The notes under the pieces are model-generated. The model was not told where the DNA came from. It searched no databases and worked only from the letters and a program-made list of their open reading frames with translations. A program made the translations under genes and the position numbers. A DNA stretch of 9,104 nucleotides, taken from NCBI GenBank assembly GCA_003228495.1, contig QIDY01000097.1:1-9104 (forward strand). The letters run 5' to 3'. Of this stretch, positions 1-6,769 are shown one piece after another (the first letter of the stretch is position 1; every line of letters starts with the position of its first letter). The stretch is from Nitrospirota bacterium (lineage in GTDB: Bacteria; Nitrospirota; Nitrospiria; Nitrospirales; UBA8639).

Positions 1-595
1 GGACCTGAGTGCGGCCGAGGTCGTGGCGTGTGCCAATGAGCGGTGTGATCAGGAAAATATCATCGAGCCACTCAAGAACGGGGTCAATGCGCTGCGCCTG
101 CCGGTCTACGATCTCGTCAGCAACTGGGCCTATATGGTCATGGCCGCTCTGGCCTGGAATATCAAATCATGGTTTGCCATGATGCTGCACCTGAAGAAGG
201 ATCGAGACACCTACATTCGGATGGAGTTTCGACGGTTCATGAACAGCTTCATGCTGATCCCCTGTCGCGTGGTGCGACGGGCCAGAAGTCTTGTCATACG
301 GATCCTAGGCTATCAGCCGACCCTGGATCGGCTCTTCAGTGCATGGAACATCATCGAACGAACCGGCTTTGGGTAGCACACCTGGGGCGAGCAAATCGGC
401 CTGACTTGCAGGACGTCGCCGGTGCGATCAGGGAGGGTTGCGTCATGAAGAGGCCACATAGCCTCATCCTGAACGATGGCTTGGGTGGGTTTCGGGCACC
501 AATGGCTCGCCGGCGGTTGATTGGGCCATCAATTCAGCTTCGATGGCACGGCACACGGCAAAAATGGCCCGGAAATCTAAACACGCTTATTTGAG
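1..595 (+). mobile_element. 3' part of an IS1380-like insertion sequence (left end outside window)
   Basis: The stretch holds the C-terminal part of an IS1380-type transposase and about 220 non-coding bases after it. It is visibly richer in G and C than the AT-rich DNA that begins near 590-600, which suggests a junction there. I could not identify the terminal inverted repeat or the target duplication, because the left end is outside the window. The right boundary is therefore an estimate from composition only. The element lies beyond the 3' end of the convergent kinase genes and interrupts no gene that can be seen here. Confidence 0.55.
2..376 (+). CDS. IS1380-family transposase, C-terminal fragment (5' end outside window)
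   Basis: The frame is open from base 2, so the gene starts upstream of the window; the GTG at 23 is an internal Val codon, not a start. The visible 124 residues match the end of IS1380-family DDE transposases as I know them. There is an ANERCDQENIIEPLKNG segment followed by a hydrophobic SNWAYMVMAALAWN helix, an RMEFRRF motif and a final LGYQP region. The first segment carries the R-x3-E-x6-K spacing of the IS4-like YREK signature, whose Glu is the third catalytic acid of the DDE triad; the usual Tyr position is Ala. The protein would cut and join the ends of its own element. The visible part has no frameshift or early stop and ends at a TAG, so the C-terminus looks intact; whether the whole gene is intact cannot be judged. 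Confidence 0.82.
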   Translation, partial: DLSAAEVVACANERCDQENIIEPLKNGVNALRLPVYDLVSNWAYMVMAALAWNIKSWFAMMLHLKKDRDTYIRMEFRRFMNSFMLIPCRVVRRARSLVIRILGYQPTLDRLFSAWNIIERTGFG

Positions 596-762
596 GACTA
601 GAGGAAGGAACGGGTCATTCTGAATCGTGAGAAAACAGGAAAACATAAGCACAGAACCAGAATATTCGTATTTTAAAAATTATACGATTATAAGGGGAGA
701 GTAAGAGCGTTATGAGTCATGAATGAGATTGCCCTAGCTTGGCGCTAGGAGATTTCACGCAT
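377..762. other. gene-free region between the transposase and the hybrid kinase
   Basis: I see no convincing gene here. Bases 377-~590 are GC-rich and are probably the tail of the insertion sequence. A 141-codon frame runs through 169-594, but it overlaps the transposase out of frame and has no recognisable features. Bases ~600-762 are AT-rich. They hold a dyad (TCGTAT at 666-671 with ATACGA at 682-687, 10-base spacer) and a hairpin at the end of the kinase gene, listed separately. No tRNA, CRISPR repeat or other RNA gene is recognisable. Confidence 0.6.
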
Positions 763-768
763 TCATAA
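717..768 (-). terminator. possible 3' hairpin / weak terminator of the kinase operon
   Basis: Read on the - strand, TTATGAATG (768-760) can pair with CATTCATGA (725-717): nine pairs with one U-G wobble. Inside them, CCTAGC (749-744) pairs perfectly with GCTAGG (738-733) around a five-base loop. The stop codon of the hybrid kinase (765-763) lies within the outer stem. No run of U follows, so this is not a standard intrinsic terminator; it could instead be a Rho-linked or RNA-stabilising 3' structure. Confidence 0.35.
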
Positions 769-3066
769 GACAGTTTCTTCCAAAACGGAATGAAGGACAA
801 GGCTTAAATCAACAAGGTTGAAGGGCTTGGCGACCCGGCCTTTAAATCCATAGTCCTCATAATTTGCCAATACGTGATCATTTGAGTACCCACTGACGAC
901 AATGGCTCGCAGCTGAGGATCTAGTAAAAGCATTTCTTTGACTACCTCTTTCCCACCAAGACCTCCAGGAATGGTGAGATCCAATATCACAGCGGAAAAA
1001 GGCTCTCCACTGTCTTGCGCTTGACGGAACACAATGAGAGCTTGCTCCCCATCAGGAACTGTCTTGAAGCTGTAGCCGCAAGTCTGAACCATTTCCCCAA
1101 GCACCGTCCGGATTTGTTCCTCATCATCCATGATGAGGATACTCCCATGACCAAATTTTATTTCTTTCTTACTAGGGATGGGAGCAATTTTTTCAGGGGA
1201 AAGAGCAGGAAGAAGGAAGGAAAATCGACTCCCAATCCCAACTTCTGATTCAGCCCACAATACTCCCCCATGGTTCCGAATGATAGAATAAGAAGTTGCT
1301 AGACCCAATCCGGACCCAGTAGATTTTGTCGTAAAATAGGGATCAAAAACTTTGGCTAAATTTTCTTCGGAAATGCCTATGCCTTGATCTTGGACTGTGA
1401 TGAGAATCCATTGATCGTGCAAAGACACCAATTGATGACTATGACTGAGCCTTTCACCATCTTCTTTACTAACATTGTGAGCCTCAATAAGGCATTCTCC
1501 ACCATTTTCCATAGCCTGCCGTGCATTAATGACTAAATTATGAAGCACTTGACAGATCTGCCCTCGATCAACATTAACAGCCCACAAGCCCTGTGTAGTG
1601 CGAAACACAGGGCGAACCTTCGATCCAGCCAAGACTAATCGAACATTTTCCTCCAGAATGGTCTCTAAGGACACCACATTTTTAACTGGATCTCCTCCTT
1701 TAGAAAATGTCAGGAGTTGCCGTGCAATGTCTTGTGCACGCAAAGAAGCTTGCTCAGCTTCGGCAAGCCGAGAAAAGAGAGGATGTGCGGCATCTACCTC
1801 ATATTTGGCTAAAGACAATTGCCCCAAAATTGCGGTGAGCAAATTATTAAAATCATGGGCCAGGCCACCCGCTAAAAGTCCCAATGATTCTAGTTTCGCT
1901 CCACGCACACGCTCCTCTTCCCATTTCTTTCGTTCGGTAACGTCCTGAGCTACACCAATAATCCGCAAGATTTTTCCAGAGCTTTCTTTTAGTGGATAGG
2001 TTCGATTATGGACCCACCGAATTTCTTCACCGGAACCGATCACCCGATATTCTATATCTAGGCTCTTCCCATCTAGGCGCTTCAAAAAAAGATTTTCGAC
2101 TCGCGCCCGATCTTCTGGTGCCACAATGCTCAGCCAATCAAAGGGATTTTTCATGAGCTTTTGAGCATTTCCTCCCCACAGGCGTTCATAGGCTGGGCTA
2201 ACGTAAACCATACTCTGTAATTCGATATCCCATATCCAAAAAACACTATCGATCGCTTCTGCAAGTTGCAAAAACTTTTCATCGCTTTCTTTAAATGCCA
2301 GTTCGGCTGTTCGCACATCTGTCATATCCCGACAAATCATTAGCACCGTTAAAATCTGCTTGCCAATGGCAGGCTCGGGGCAAAATCTTACTTCAAAACA
2401 TCTCATCCCTCTATACGTTTCATGGGAGATCTCAAAAGTCGCAGGCACCCCACTTTCTACAACATGGGCAATTTTCATTTCAAAAATATCGGCAACGTTT
2501 GGAATTAACCCTAAATCTTCAAGCCGTTTCCCCAAATATTGTTCCGGAGGAATTTGATCAAGACTATCCCACCATCGGTTTAAATATAGAATACGATTTT
2601 TGTGATCAATTCGCCCGATAATATCGGGGAGATTTTCAGTTAACGAGTGCAGTTCCTGATCCCAACGACGCAATTCATCCTGAACCGTCTGATAGTTTGG
2701 GATCTCTAACAGCAAGCCCTGACAAGCTTTCCCCTGTCCCTGATCGTCCGATGACATCACACTATGTTCTTGGATTAAAATCACACGATTGTCTTCGGTC
2801 ATAATTCGGTATTCAACACAGATTAGTGCCGGCCACGAAAGGTGGTCTTTCCATGCTCGCAAAAACTTATTGCGATCTTCAGGATGTATGCAACGAAAAA
2901 AGGCTCTGGAATCCGAGAGCAATTGTTTTGGAGTTAAACCAAGGAGAGACTGAACATGGGGTGTGACAAACTGGAACTTTCGATCTAATCCTTTTTGAAC
3001 ACACCGATAGAATACAACAGGAAGATGCTCGAAAAACGAATGTAAGGCTTGCTCAGAAACATCCAT
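763..3066 (-). CDS. soluble hybrid histidine kinase: PAS-PAS-PAS-HisKA-HATPase-REC
   Basis: A 767-residue sensor kinase with its own receiver domain. It should phosphorylate itself on His404 and pass the phosphate to Asp696. Three PAS-like domains are seen at about 8-125, 138-250 and 262-380; the last ends in a typical GVAQDVTERK. The DHp helix carries LAHDFNNLL with His404. The ATP-binding domain has Asn510 and Asn514 (N box), DQGIG at 560-564 (G1), FDPYF at 574-578 (F box) and GSGLGLA at 584-590 (G2). The receiver spans about 641-760, with Asp647-Asp648, Asp696, Ser725 and Lys747 all present. No membrane segment or signal peptide is visible, so it should be cytoplasmic and sense through PAS ligands or partners. 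The ATG at 3066 is the only possible start: an in-frame TAG lies at 3093-3091 with no start codon between. There is no clear Shine-Dalgarno sequence. It follows the membrane kinase-like gene by 71 bases and is probably co-transcribed. The output partner is not in the window. Confidence 0.93.
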   Translation of the reverse strand: MDVSEQALHSFFEHLPVVFYRCVQKGLDRKFQFVTPHVQSLLGLTPKQLLSDSRAFFRCIHPEDRNKFLRAWKDHLSWPALICVEYRIMTEDNRVILIQEHSVMSSDDQGQGKACQGLLLEIPNYQTVQDELRRWDQELHSLTENLPDIIGRIDHKNRILYLNRWWDSLDQIPPEQYLGKRLEDLGLIPNVADIFEMKIAHVVESGVPATFEISHETYRGMRCFEVRFCPEPAIGKQILTVLMICRDMTDVRTAELAFKESDEKFLQLAEAIDSVFWIWDIELQSMVYVSPAYERLWGGNAQKLMKNPFDWLSIVAPEDRARVENLFLKRLDGKSLDIEYRVIGSGEEIRWVHNRTYPLKESSGKILRIIGVAQDVTERKKWEEERVRGAKLESLGLLAGGLAHDFNNLLTAILGQLSLAKYEVDAAHPLFSRLAEAEQASLRAQDIARQLLTFSKGGDPVKNVVSLETILEENVRLVLAGSKVRPVFRTTQGLWAVNVDRGQICQVLHNLVINARQAMENGGECLIEAHNVSKEDGERLSHSHQLVSLHDQWILITVQDQGIGISEENLAKVFDPYFTTKSTGSGLGLATSYSIIRNHGGVLWAESEVGIGSRFSFLLPALSPEKIAPIPSKKEIKFGHGSILIMDDEEQIRTVLGEMVQTCGYSFKTVPDGEQALIVFRQAQDSGEPFSAVILDLTIPGGLGGKEVVKEMLLLDPQLRAIVVSGYSNDHVLANYEDYGFKGRVAKPFNLVDLSLVLHSVLEETVL

Positions 3067-3089
3067 AGGGTAAAAATAGTCTAGATTTC

Positions 3090-3128
3090 GCTACAAATAG
3101 CATCAATCCCCAATGCCGGCATTGTAGC
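3090..3128 (-). repeat. overlapping palindrome and hairpin between the two kinase genes
   Basis: CAATGCCGGCATTG (3111-3124) is a perfect 14-base palindrome. A second, longer pairing is possible between GCTACAA (3090-3096) and TTGTAGC (3122-3128), which shares bases 3122-3124 with the palindrome, so the two folds compete. The element lies 24-62 bases upstream of the hybrid kinase start and just after the stop of the first gene. It could be an mRNA structure affecting translation of the second gene, or a protein-binding site; the sequence alone does not decide. Confidence 0.5.
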
Positions 3129-3137
3129 AATTCTTCT

Positions 3138-5351
3138 TTAGGAGAAAAGGGTTTCAGAGTCAGAACTCGATGTAACTTGTTGGGGAGGAGAGGATGAAAG
3201 AGGAAAAGATTCGATGAGATGTTCATGATCATTGGGAATATTGACCGGCAATTGAATTTGGAATCCAAGAATAGAATTCTTGCTGGTTAGCAGTCGGAAA
3301 TTTCCAGAGTGGCGCTGAATTATTTTGGCAGCGAGAAGGACTCCTTGTGTCATAGATGGATCAGGAATATTTTCCGAAGCATCACCAAAGTCCCAACTGT
3401 CCACTGAGACCAATGTGAGGTTCGGAGTGGACAGATGCGACTTCCAACCTATATCGACCTGAAACCAATTTTTCCCCAGGACTTGGGAGTCGGTTTTTGT
3501 TTCAATGGTTAATGTCTCTGCCAAACTATCTGCATCTTTTAGGAGAAACAAGAGCCCATTGAAGATAGCTTGCATGAGTCTTTGGCGATCGATGTGTATC
3601 ATCGGAATATGGGGACTCAAATTTTTCTCAATCATAATATGGTGATAGCTGGGATTGCTTGCGACGAATAACAGACAGGAATCAATGACCTCATTGATTT
3701 GAACCTTTGGAGTCAATGACCAAGATATGGGCTTCACATATTCCCTGATTTCTTTTGTTAACTCTTCAATCTTCCCCAGATCTTCTCCAATAATACGATG
3801 AAGCTTATCCATAAATTCCCCATCATGTCGCCGCAACTGGGCAATTTGAACAAACGCTTTAATCGACACCAGTGGATTATGAAGTTCCTGGGTCAAACCA
3901 TCCGCCATCGTTTCAAGTGAACGCAACCGATCAACTTGGCACAGCATGCTTTCGGATCGACGATTTTCTTCACGCAAAATGGCATTCTCTAAGGCCAAGG
4001 CAGATTCCCGGATAAGGGCATCCCAAACCGTTTTCCCCCCTAATGTCTGAATGACTTCGCTAGAATCAGAACCAAAAGCCAAAAAGCCCAAAAGTTGATT
4101 ATTTCCAAAGATCGGGTACAACAATTCTAAACCAGCCTCTTCTAGTTCTTTTGCGACCCGTTTTTCCCATTCGTCAGAATGGGCCAATTCATTAATGGAA
4201 AGTCTTGACCGAGTGAATAATAACCATTGTGGAAGATCATCAAAAATTGCCCATCCATTTCTCATTAAGGGATGATCTTGGGAAAAACCAACCGTGGCAA
4301 TTGCCTTATACCGGTTTTCGTTAACTTGCAAACTAAAGATGGCGGCTTTAGATGTTTTGGCCCCCTTCCCCAGTGTTTTTAAAATAGCGTCGCCCAAATC
4401 GGGAACGTTTTGCAAATTGGCCACTTCCGATGAAAATTTAGCAAGAGTTTGAATTCGTAACTCTCTTCCTTTCATAATAGTTCTCGCCACCGCACCCTTG
4501 GTACCAATCTTCATTTGAAATGCAGCCACGACCGTCAATAGGTGAAAAATAAGTTGAATAATGGCAAATTGAGGATTAATCGTTCCAAAAACCCATATTT
4601 GTGCAAGTAAAAGGACAGGGTAAATCGGCTGGGAAAGCAATAACAACAACGCAAAATAGGAAAATCCTTTTTCAACGTAGACAGAATAATCTAACCAATG
4701 AAACCGTAATAGAGTATACGCCACAATCGAAATATAAATCCCAAAACCCACCGTACCGTATGGAATAATTTCAATGCCATACCATAGTGGGTAGTTCGTA
4801 GCTCCCCCAACATAACCAATCGTGGATCCAATGAGTAAATAGAGAAATTGTCTTCGAGGCAGCCCCCTTTCTTTTAAATACGCTTGAACAAGAAGCACGT
4901 GGGCGACAACCACAAGAACTATCCACCAAACTAAACAAAAATGAAAGGCAATACCCGGGACCCCCCAATAAGGGAATAGAGATATTGGTTGGACATTTTG
5001 AATATAAAGGGGCGTAGCATCAAAAATCAGGAAAATTCCACCAACAACATAATTCCACTTAACAACATTCTTCCAGACAATTTCCTTATGCAGTAAATAC
5101 AGGACATGATGTAAAAACGTAATTGGGATAAAAATGGCGCCAGCCATCAAGAGGCGAAGATTAAAGAGGGCATATGACTCAGAAGCGGAAATCTGCCACG
5201 CAAAATATCCAAAGCTCCAAATGGCCGTGGATATTCCAAATAAGGCAAATGTCCAATGACGAGGGTCTCTGGGAGAGCGGAAATAGATAAAAGAGGCGAG
5301 TCCAATGGCTGCAAGACCATTTAGCAGTCCACTAATAGCAAATAATTCCAT
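3138..5351 (-). CDS. membrane 7TM-GAF histidine-kinase-like protein, probable pseudokinase
   Basis: A 737-residue protein. Residues 1-280 hold about eight or nine hydrophobic helices (for example 4-25, 33-51, 64-88, 130-156, 196-217, 231-255, 262-280) and resemble the 7TM N-terminus of some sensor kinases. A GAF-like domain follows at about 300-457, then a short coiled segment, a DHp-like region (470-540), an ATPase-like region (555-703) and a Ser-rich, probably disordered tail (704-737). The DHp motif reads TQELHNPLVSIKAF where kinases have AHEIKNPL: the phospho-acceptor position is Gln488, and a His appears three residues later (His491). In the N box, Asn598 remains but the second Asn is Phe602. 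The G1 motif is reduced to DFGDA (654-658), the F box is absent, the ATP lid is about 12 residues shorter than in the neighbouring kinase, and G2 is only TQGVL. It therefore probably lacks normal kinase activity and may sense, dimerise or scaffold. The ATG at 5351 is the only start, as an in-frame TGA lies 12 codons upstream; no Shine-Dalgarno sequence is seen. It heads the probable operon with the hybrid kinase. Confidence 0.85.
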   Translation of the reverse strand: MELFAISGLLNGLAAIGLASFIYFRSPRDPRHWTFALFGISTAIWSFGYFAWQISASESYALFNLRLLMAGAIFIPITFLHHVLYLLHKEIVWKNVVKWNYVVGGIFLIFDATPLYIQNVQPISLFPYWGVPGIAFHFCLVWWIVLVVVAHVLLVQAYLKERGLPRRQFLYLLIGSTIGYVGGATNYPLWYGIEIIPYGTVGFGIYISIVAYTLLRFHWLDYSVYVEKGFSYFALLLLLSQPIYPVLLLAQIWVFGTINPQFAIIQLIFHLLTVVAAFQMKIGTKGAVARTIMKGRELRIQTLAKFSSEVANLQNVPDLGDAILKTLGKGAKTSKAAIFSLQVNENRYKAIATVGFSQDHPLMRNGWAIFDDLPQWLLFTRSRLSINELAHSDEWEKRVAKELEEAGLELLYPIFGNNQLLGFLAFGSDSSEVIQTLGGKTVWDALIRESALALENAILREENRRSESMLCQVDRLRSLETMADGLTQELHNPLVSIKAFVQIAQLRRHDGEFMDKLHRIIGEDLGKIEELTKEIREYVKPISWSLTPKVQINEVIDSCLLFVASNPSYHHIMIEKNLSPHIPMIHIDRQRLMQAIFNGLLFLLKDADSLAETLTIETKTDSQVLGKNWFQVDIGWKSHLSTPNLTLVSVDSWDFGDASENIPDPSMTQGVLLAAKIIQRHSGNFRLLTSKNSILGFQIQLPVNIPNDHEHLIESFPLSSSPPQQVTSSSDSETLFS

Positions 5352-5373
5352 AGGTATTGTCTTTAGGGTGAGG

Positions 5374-5395
5374 GAATACTTAGTTCAAAGTATTC
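5374..5395. promoter_or_regulatory. perfect inverted repeat upstream of the kinase operon (operator candidate)
   Basis: GAATACTT (5374-5381) and AAGTATTC (5388-5395) are perfect 8-base inverted repeats separated by six bases. The dyad lies 23-44 bases upstream of the start of the membrane kinase-like gene, in the only non-coding stretch where its promoter is likely to be. The size and symmetry fit a binding site for a dimeric regulator, but a hairpin in the 5' untranslated region is also possible. I found no second copy in the window. Confidence 0.45.
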
Positions 5396-5537
5396 GTTGC
5401 AAGAAATCAACATGCGAATAGGCCGCACAGGCAAGAGGAGATCTACCTTGAAAAAAGACCATACCCCGAATAGCCAAAATGGTCAAGTATCCCCCCTAAA
5501 ACTTGGACAAAGCATAACAAAAGTTACACAACAGAAC

Positions 5538-5562
5538 CGCAGAATTCAACGGAAATTCTGCG
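5538..5562 (-). terminator. likely terminator hairpin after the HAD gene
   Basis: CGCAGAATT and AATTCTGCG form a perfect 9-base-pair stem with a seven-base loop, starting 11 bases after the stop of the HAD gene. On the - strand it is followed by GTTCTGTTGTGTAACTTTTG, which is T-rich but broken, so termination may be incomplete. If it works, it separates the HAD gene from the kinase genes further along the same strand, and the kinases then need their own promoter in 5352-5537. Confidence 0.55.
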
Positions 5563-5573
5563 TAAGGGGGAAC

Positions 5574-6305
5574 TTAGGAAGAGGATAGTTGGAGAAGTGG
5601 AAGCTCGAGTAATGGCACCAAACTCGAAAATGTTTGATTATCAAACACAATCGTTCCAGGACGATCAATTAAAACCGCATGAAGACCGGCTTGTTGAGCT
5701 CCCTCAAAATCTTCAATTCTCTGATCGCCGACATGGAGAGCTTCCCCAGGAACCAGCACATGTTGATCAAGAGCATAAGAATAAATTTTGGAAGCCGGTT
5801 TGGCAGCCCCGGCTAAACTGGATATCGTCACGGAATCAAAAAATTGATCGAGCTCTAGTGCCCGAACAATCTGAAAAAAACGAGTGTCAAAATTTGAAAT
5901 GATGCCAAGCTCATATCCACGTTCCTTTAAATGAGTCAGAACCTCTCGCGTTTCTGGAAACAGTTGCCAATGTGTTGAGTGGCCAAACGCTTCAAAGACT
6001 TCGTCGAAAAAATCGTCAAACCCCTCGAACATTCCCACACGGTAAAAGACAGCATGTACCACATCAAACCACCATAACCGCTCACATTGTTTCAATTTCT
6101 CTGGCCGTTCAACCGAAAAAATTGGCGCTGGCATTGTCTTGAATGTTTCCTTAAATGCTTGATTTAAGGATTTGGCCATATCATCCGTATCAGGAAATCC
6201 GTATTTTTTGGCGTATGTCACATAGACTTCACCCACAGAACCCTTCACATCGAACAATGTTCCGACTGCATCAAAAAATATCGCTTTAATGGGAGAGGTA
6301 GCCAT
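5574..6305 (-). CDS. HAD-superfamily (subfamily IA) hydrolase-like protein, DAVGT type
   Basis: A 243-residue Rossmann-fold protein with the four HAD motifs: I, FFDAVGTLF with nucleophile Asp12; II, GIISNFD with Ser137; III, AAKPASKIY with Lys169; IV, HVGDQRIEDF with Asp194 and Asp199. A helical cap lies between motifs I and II. The wording DAVGT followed by GSVGEVY is typical of the REG-2/HDHD3-like branch. In it the second motif-I Asp, the usual acid/base of phosphatases, is replaced (Val14 here). It may therefore be a slow or unusual phosphatase, or act on another leaving group; its substrate is unknown. The ATG at 6305 is chosen because AGGGAG (6319-6314) lies eight bases before it. A GTG at 6314 would add three residues, but it overlaps this ribosome site and has none of its own. 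A likely terminator follows. The short basic-protein gene lies 153 bases upstream on the same strand. Confidence 0.85.
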   Translation of the reverse strand: MATSPIKAIFFDAVGTLFDVKGSVGEVYVTYAKKYGFPDTDDMAKSLNQAFKETFKTMPAPIFSVERPEKLKQCERLWWFDVVHAVFYRVGMFEGFDDFFDEVFEAFGHSTHWQLFPETREVLTHLKERGYELGIISNFDTRFFQIVRALELDQFFDSVTISSLAGAAKPASKIYSYALDQHVLVPGEALHVGDQRIEDFEGAQQAGLHAVLIDRPGTIVFDNQTFSSLVPLLELPLLQLSSS

Positions 6306-6458
6306 AAAGATCACTCCCTAATTCTCGACATAAAATGAGACACCGGTAAAAAGAAAAGAGAAATCCTCTTCCGGATAAGAAAAGTAGGAAGGGATTGAGA
6401 AATTAGGCAGGCAAAAACATATTAAAACGGGGAATGTATACAAGAAACGGACTTTTTC

Positions 6459-6569
6459 TTATTTTTTCTTGCCTTTTTCGCGACTAGCCGTCTCGAGACT
6501 TTTCACACGACGTTGATTTTTTCGATGTTTTCTTCGCAATTCACGATCTTTTTCACGACCACGTGGCAT
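6459..6569 (-). CDS. 36-residue highly basic small protein, function unknown
   Basis: A 36-codon gene: ATG at 6569-6567, TAA at 6461-6459. The protein begins MPRGREKDRELRRKHRKNQ and ends in REKGKKK. More than half of its residues are Arg, Lys or His, with no hydrophobic core, no cysteines and no signal peptide. AGGAGA lies a few bases before the ATG, a strong ribosome site, and a promoter-like pair lies upstream. I do not recognise a named family. The composition suggests an RNA- or ribosome-associated peptide, similar in style to tiny basic ribosomal proteins, but that is inference. It lies divergent to valS and upstream of the HAD gene on the same strand. The strong ribosome site and the uninterrupted charged pattern argue that it is real rather than chance. 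Confidence 0.7.
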   Translation of the reverse strand: MPRGREKDRELRRKHRKNQRRVKSLETASREKGKKK

Positions 6570-6608
6570 AGAGACTCTCCTTCTCAAGAAATTTGTTGAT
6601 GAGTCGAT

Positions 6609-6638
6609 TCTATACCATAGCGTCCCTCAAGGGAACAA
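6609..6638 (-). promoter_or_regulatory. candidate promoter of the small basic-protein gene
   Basis: On the - strand, TTGTTC (6638-6633) and TATAGA (6614-6609) are separated by 18 bases, and TGG directly before TATAGA gives an extended -10 element. The -10 lies about 40 bases upstream of the start codon. A hyphenated palindrome, TCCCTCAAGGGA (6623-6634), fills much of the spacer and could be a regulator site. This was found by eye and is unproven. Confidence 0.4.
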
Positions 6639-6663
6639 GAGTCAATTATCCTAGAAACGGTAG

Positions 6664-6692
6664 TTGGGCGGGAAAAAGCTGTATAAGATAAT
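6664..6692 (+). promoter_or_regulatory. candidate sigma-70-type promoter for valS
   Basis: TTGGGC (6664-6669) and GATAAT (6687-6692) are 17 bases apart, the ideal spacing. Transcription would start near 6698-6700, exactly at the base of the large hairpin described next. It faces away from the candidate promoter of the small basic-protein gene, so the two form a divergent pair. It was chosen by consensus only; TATAAG at 6682-6687 overlaps it but is too close to the -35. Confidence 0.45.
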
Positions 6693-6694
6693 TT

Positions 6695-6769
6695 ACGTGC
6701 ATAGGGAATTCACAAAACTCGTGGTCACCTTTTGGGTGATGAGAGGTTTTTTGAATTTCCTAGGTGCGT
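6695..6769 (+). ncRNA. long hairpin in the valS leader (possible cis-regulatory RNA)
   Basis: Bases 6695-6769 fold into one long arm. 6695-6700 pairs with 6764-6769 (six pairs, two wobbles). 6702-6712 pairs with 6752-6762 (eleven unbroken pairs, one G-U). 6714-6718 pairs with 6746-6750, then 6719-6720 with 6743-6744 past a bulged G. TCACC (6725-6729) closes on GGTGA (6735-6739) around a T-rich loop. A smaller hairpin may form at 6794-6815 (ATCCAAC, TGCG loop), and GGGGCCAGGCCCC lies at 6824-6836. The region sits between the predicted start of transcription and valS. I see no T-box consensus, so the class is unknown. It could also be a copy of a small palindromic repeat element. Confidence 0.5.

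Noticed and set aside
169..594. 141-codon open frame on the + strand
   Set aside because: It overlaps the recognised transposase out of frame and shows no domain, motif or ribosome site; it is a by-product of GC-rich DNA.
3053..3268. 71-codon open frame spanning the kinase junction on the - strand
   Set aside because: It overlaps the 3' end of the membrane kinase gene in another frame and has no features of a real protein.
5457..5484. GACCAT / ATGGTC inverted repeat with a 16-base spacer
   Set aside because: Only six pairs with a long loop; not distinguishable from chance without comparison to relatives.
5397..5588. 63-codon open frame on the + strand between the HAD and kinase genes
   Set aside because: It lacks a ribosome site, runs through the terminator hairpin and probable promoter region, and ends inside the HAD gene on the other strand.
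6306..6314. GTG at 6314 as the start of the HAD gene
   Set aside because: It overlaps the AGGGAG ribosome site that is ideally spaced for the ATG at 6305, and the extra three residues add no conserved sequence.
6363..6376. ATCC / GGAT hairpin followed by a pyrimidine-rich run on the - strand, as terminator of the small basic gene
   Set aside because: The stem has only four pairs, too weak to support a call; the small gene and HAD gene may be co-transcribed.
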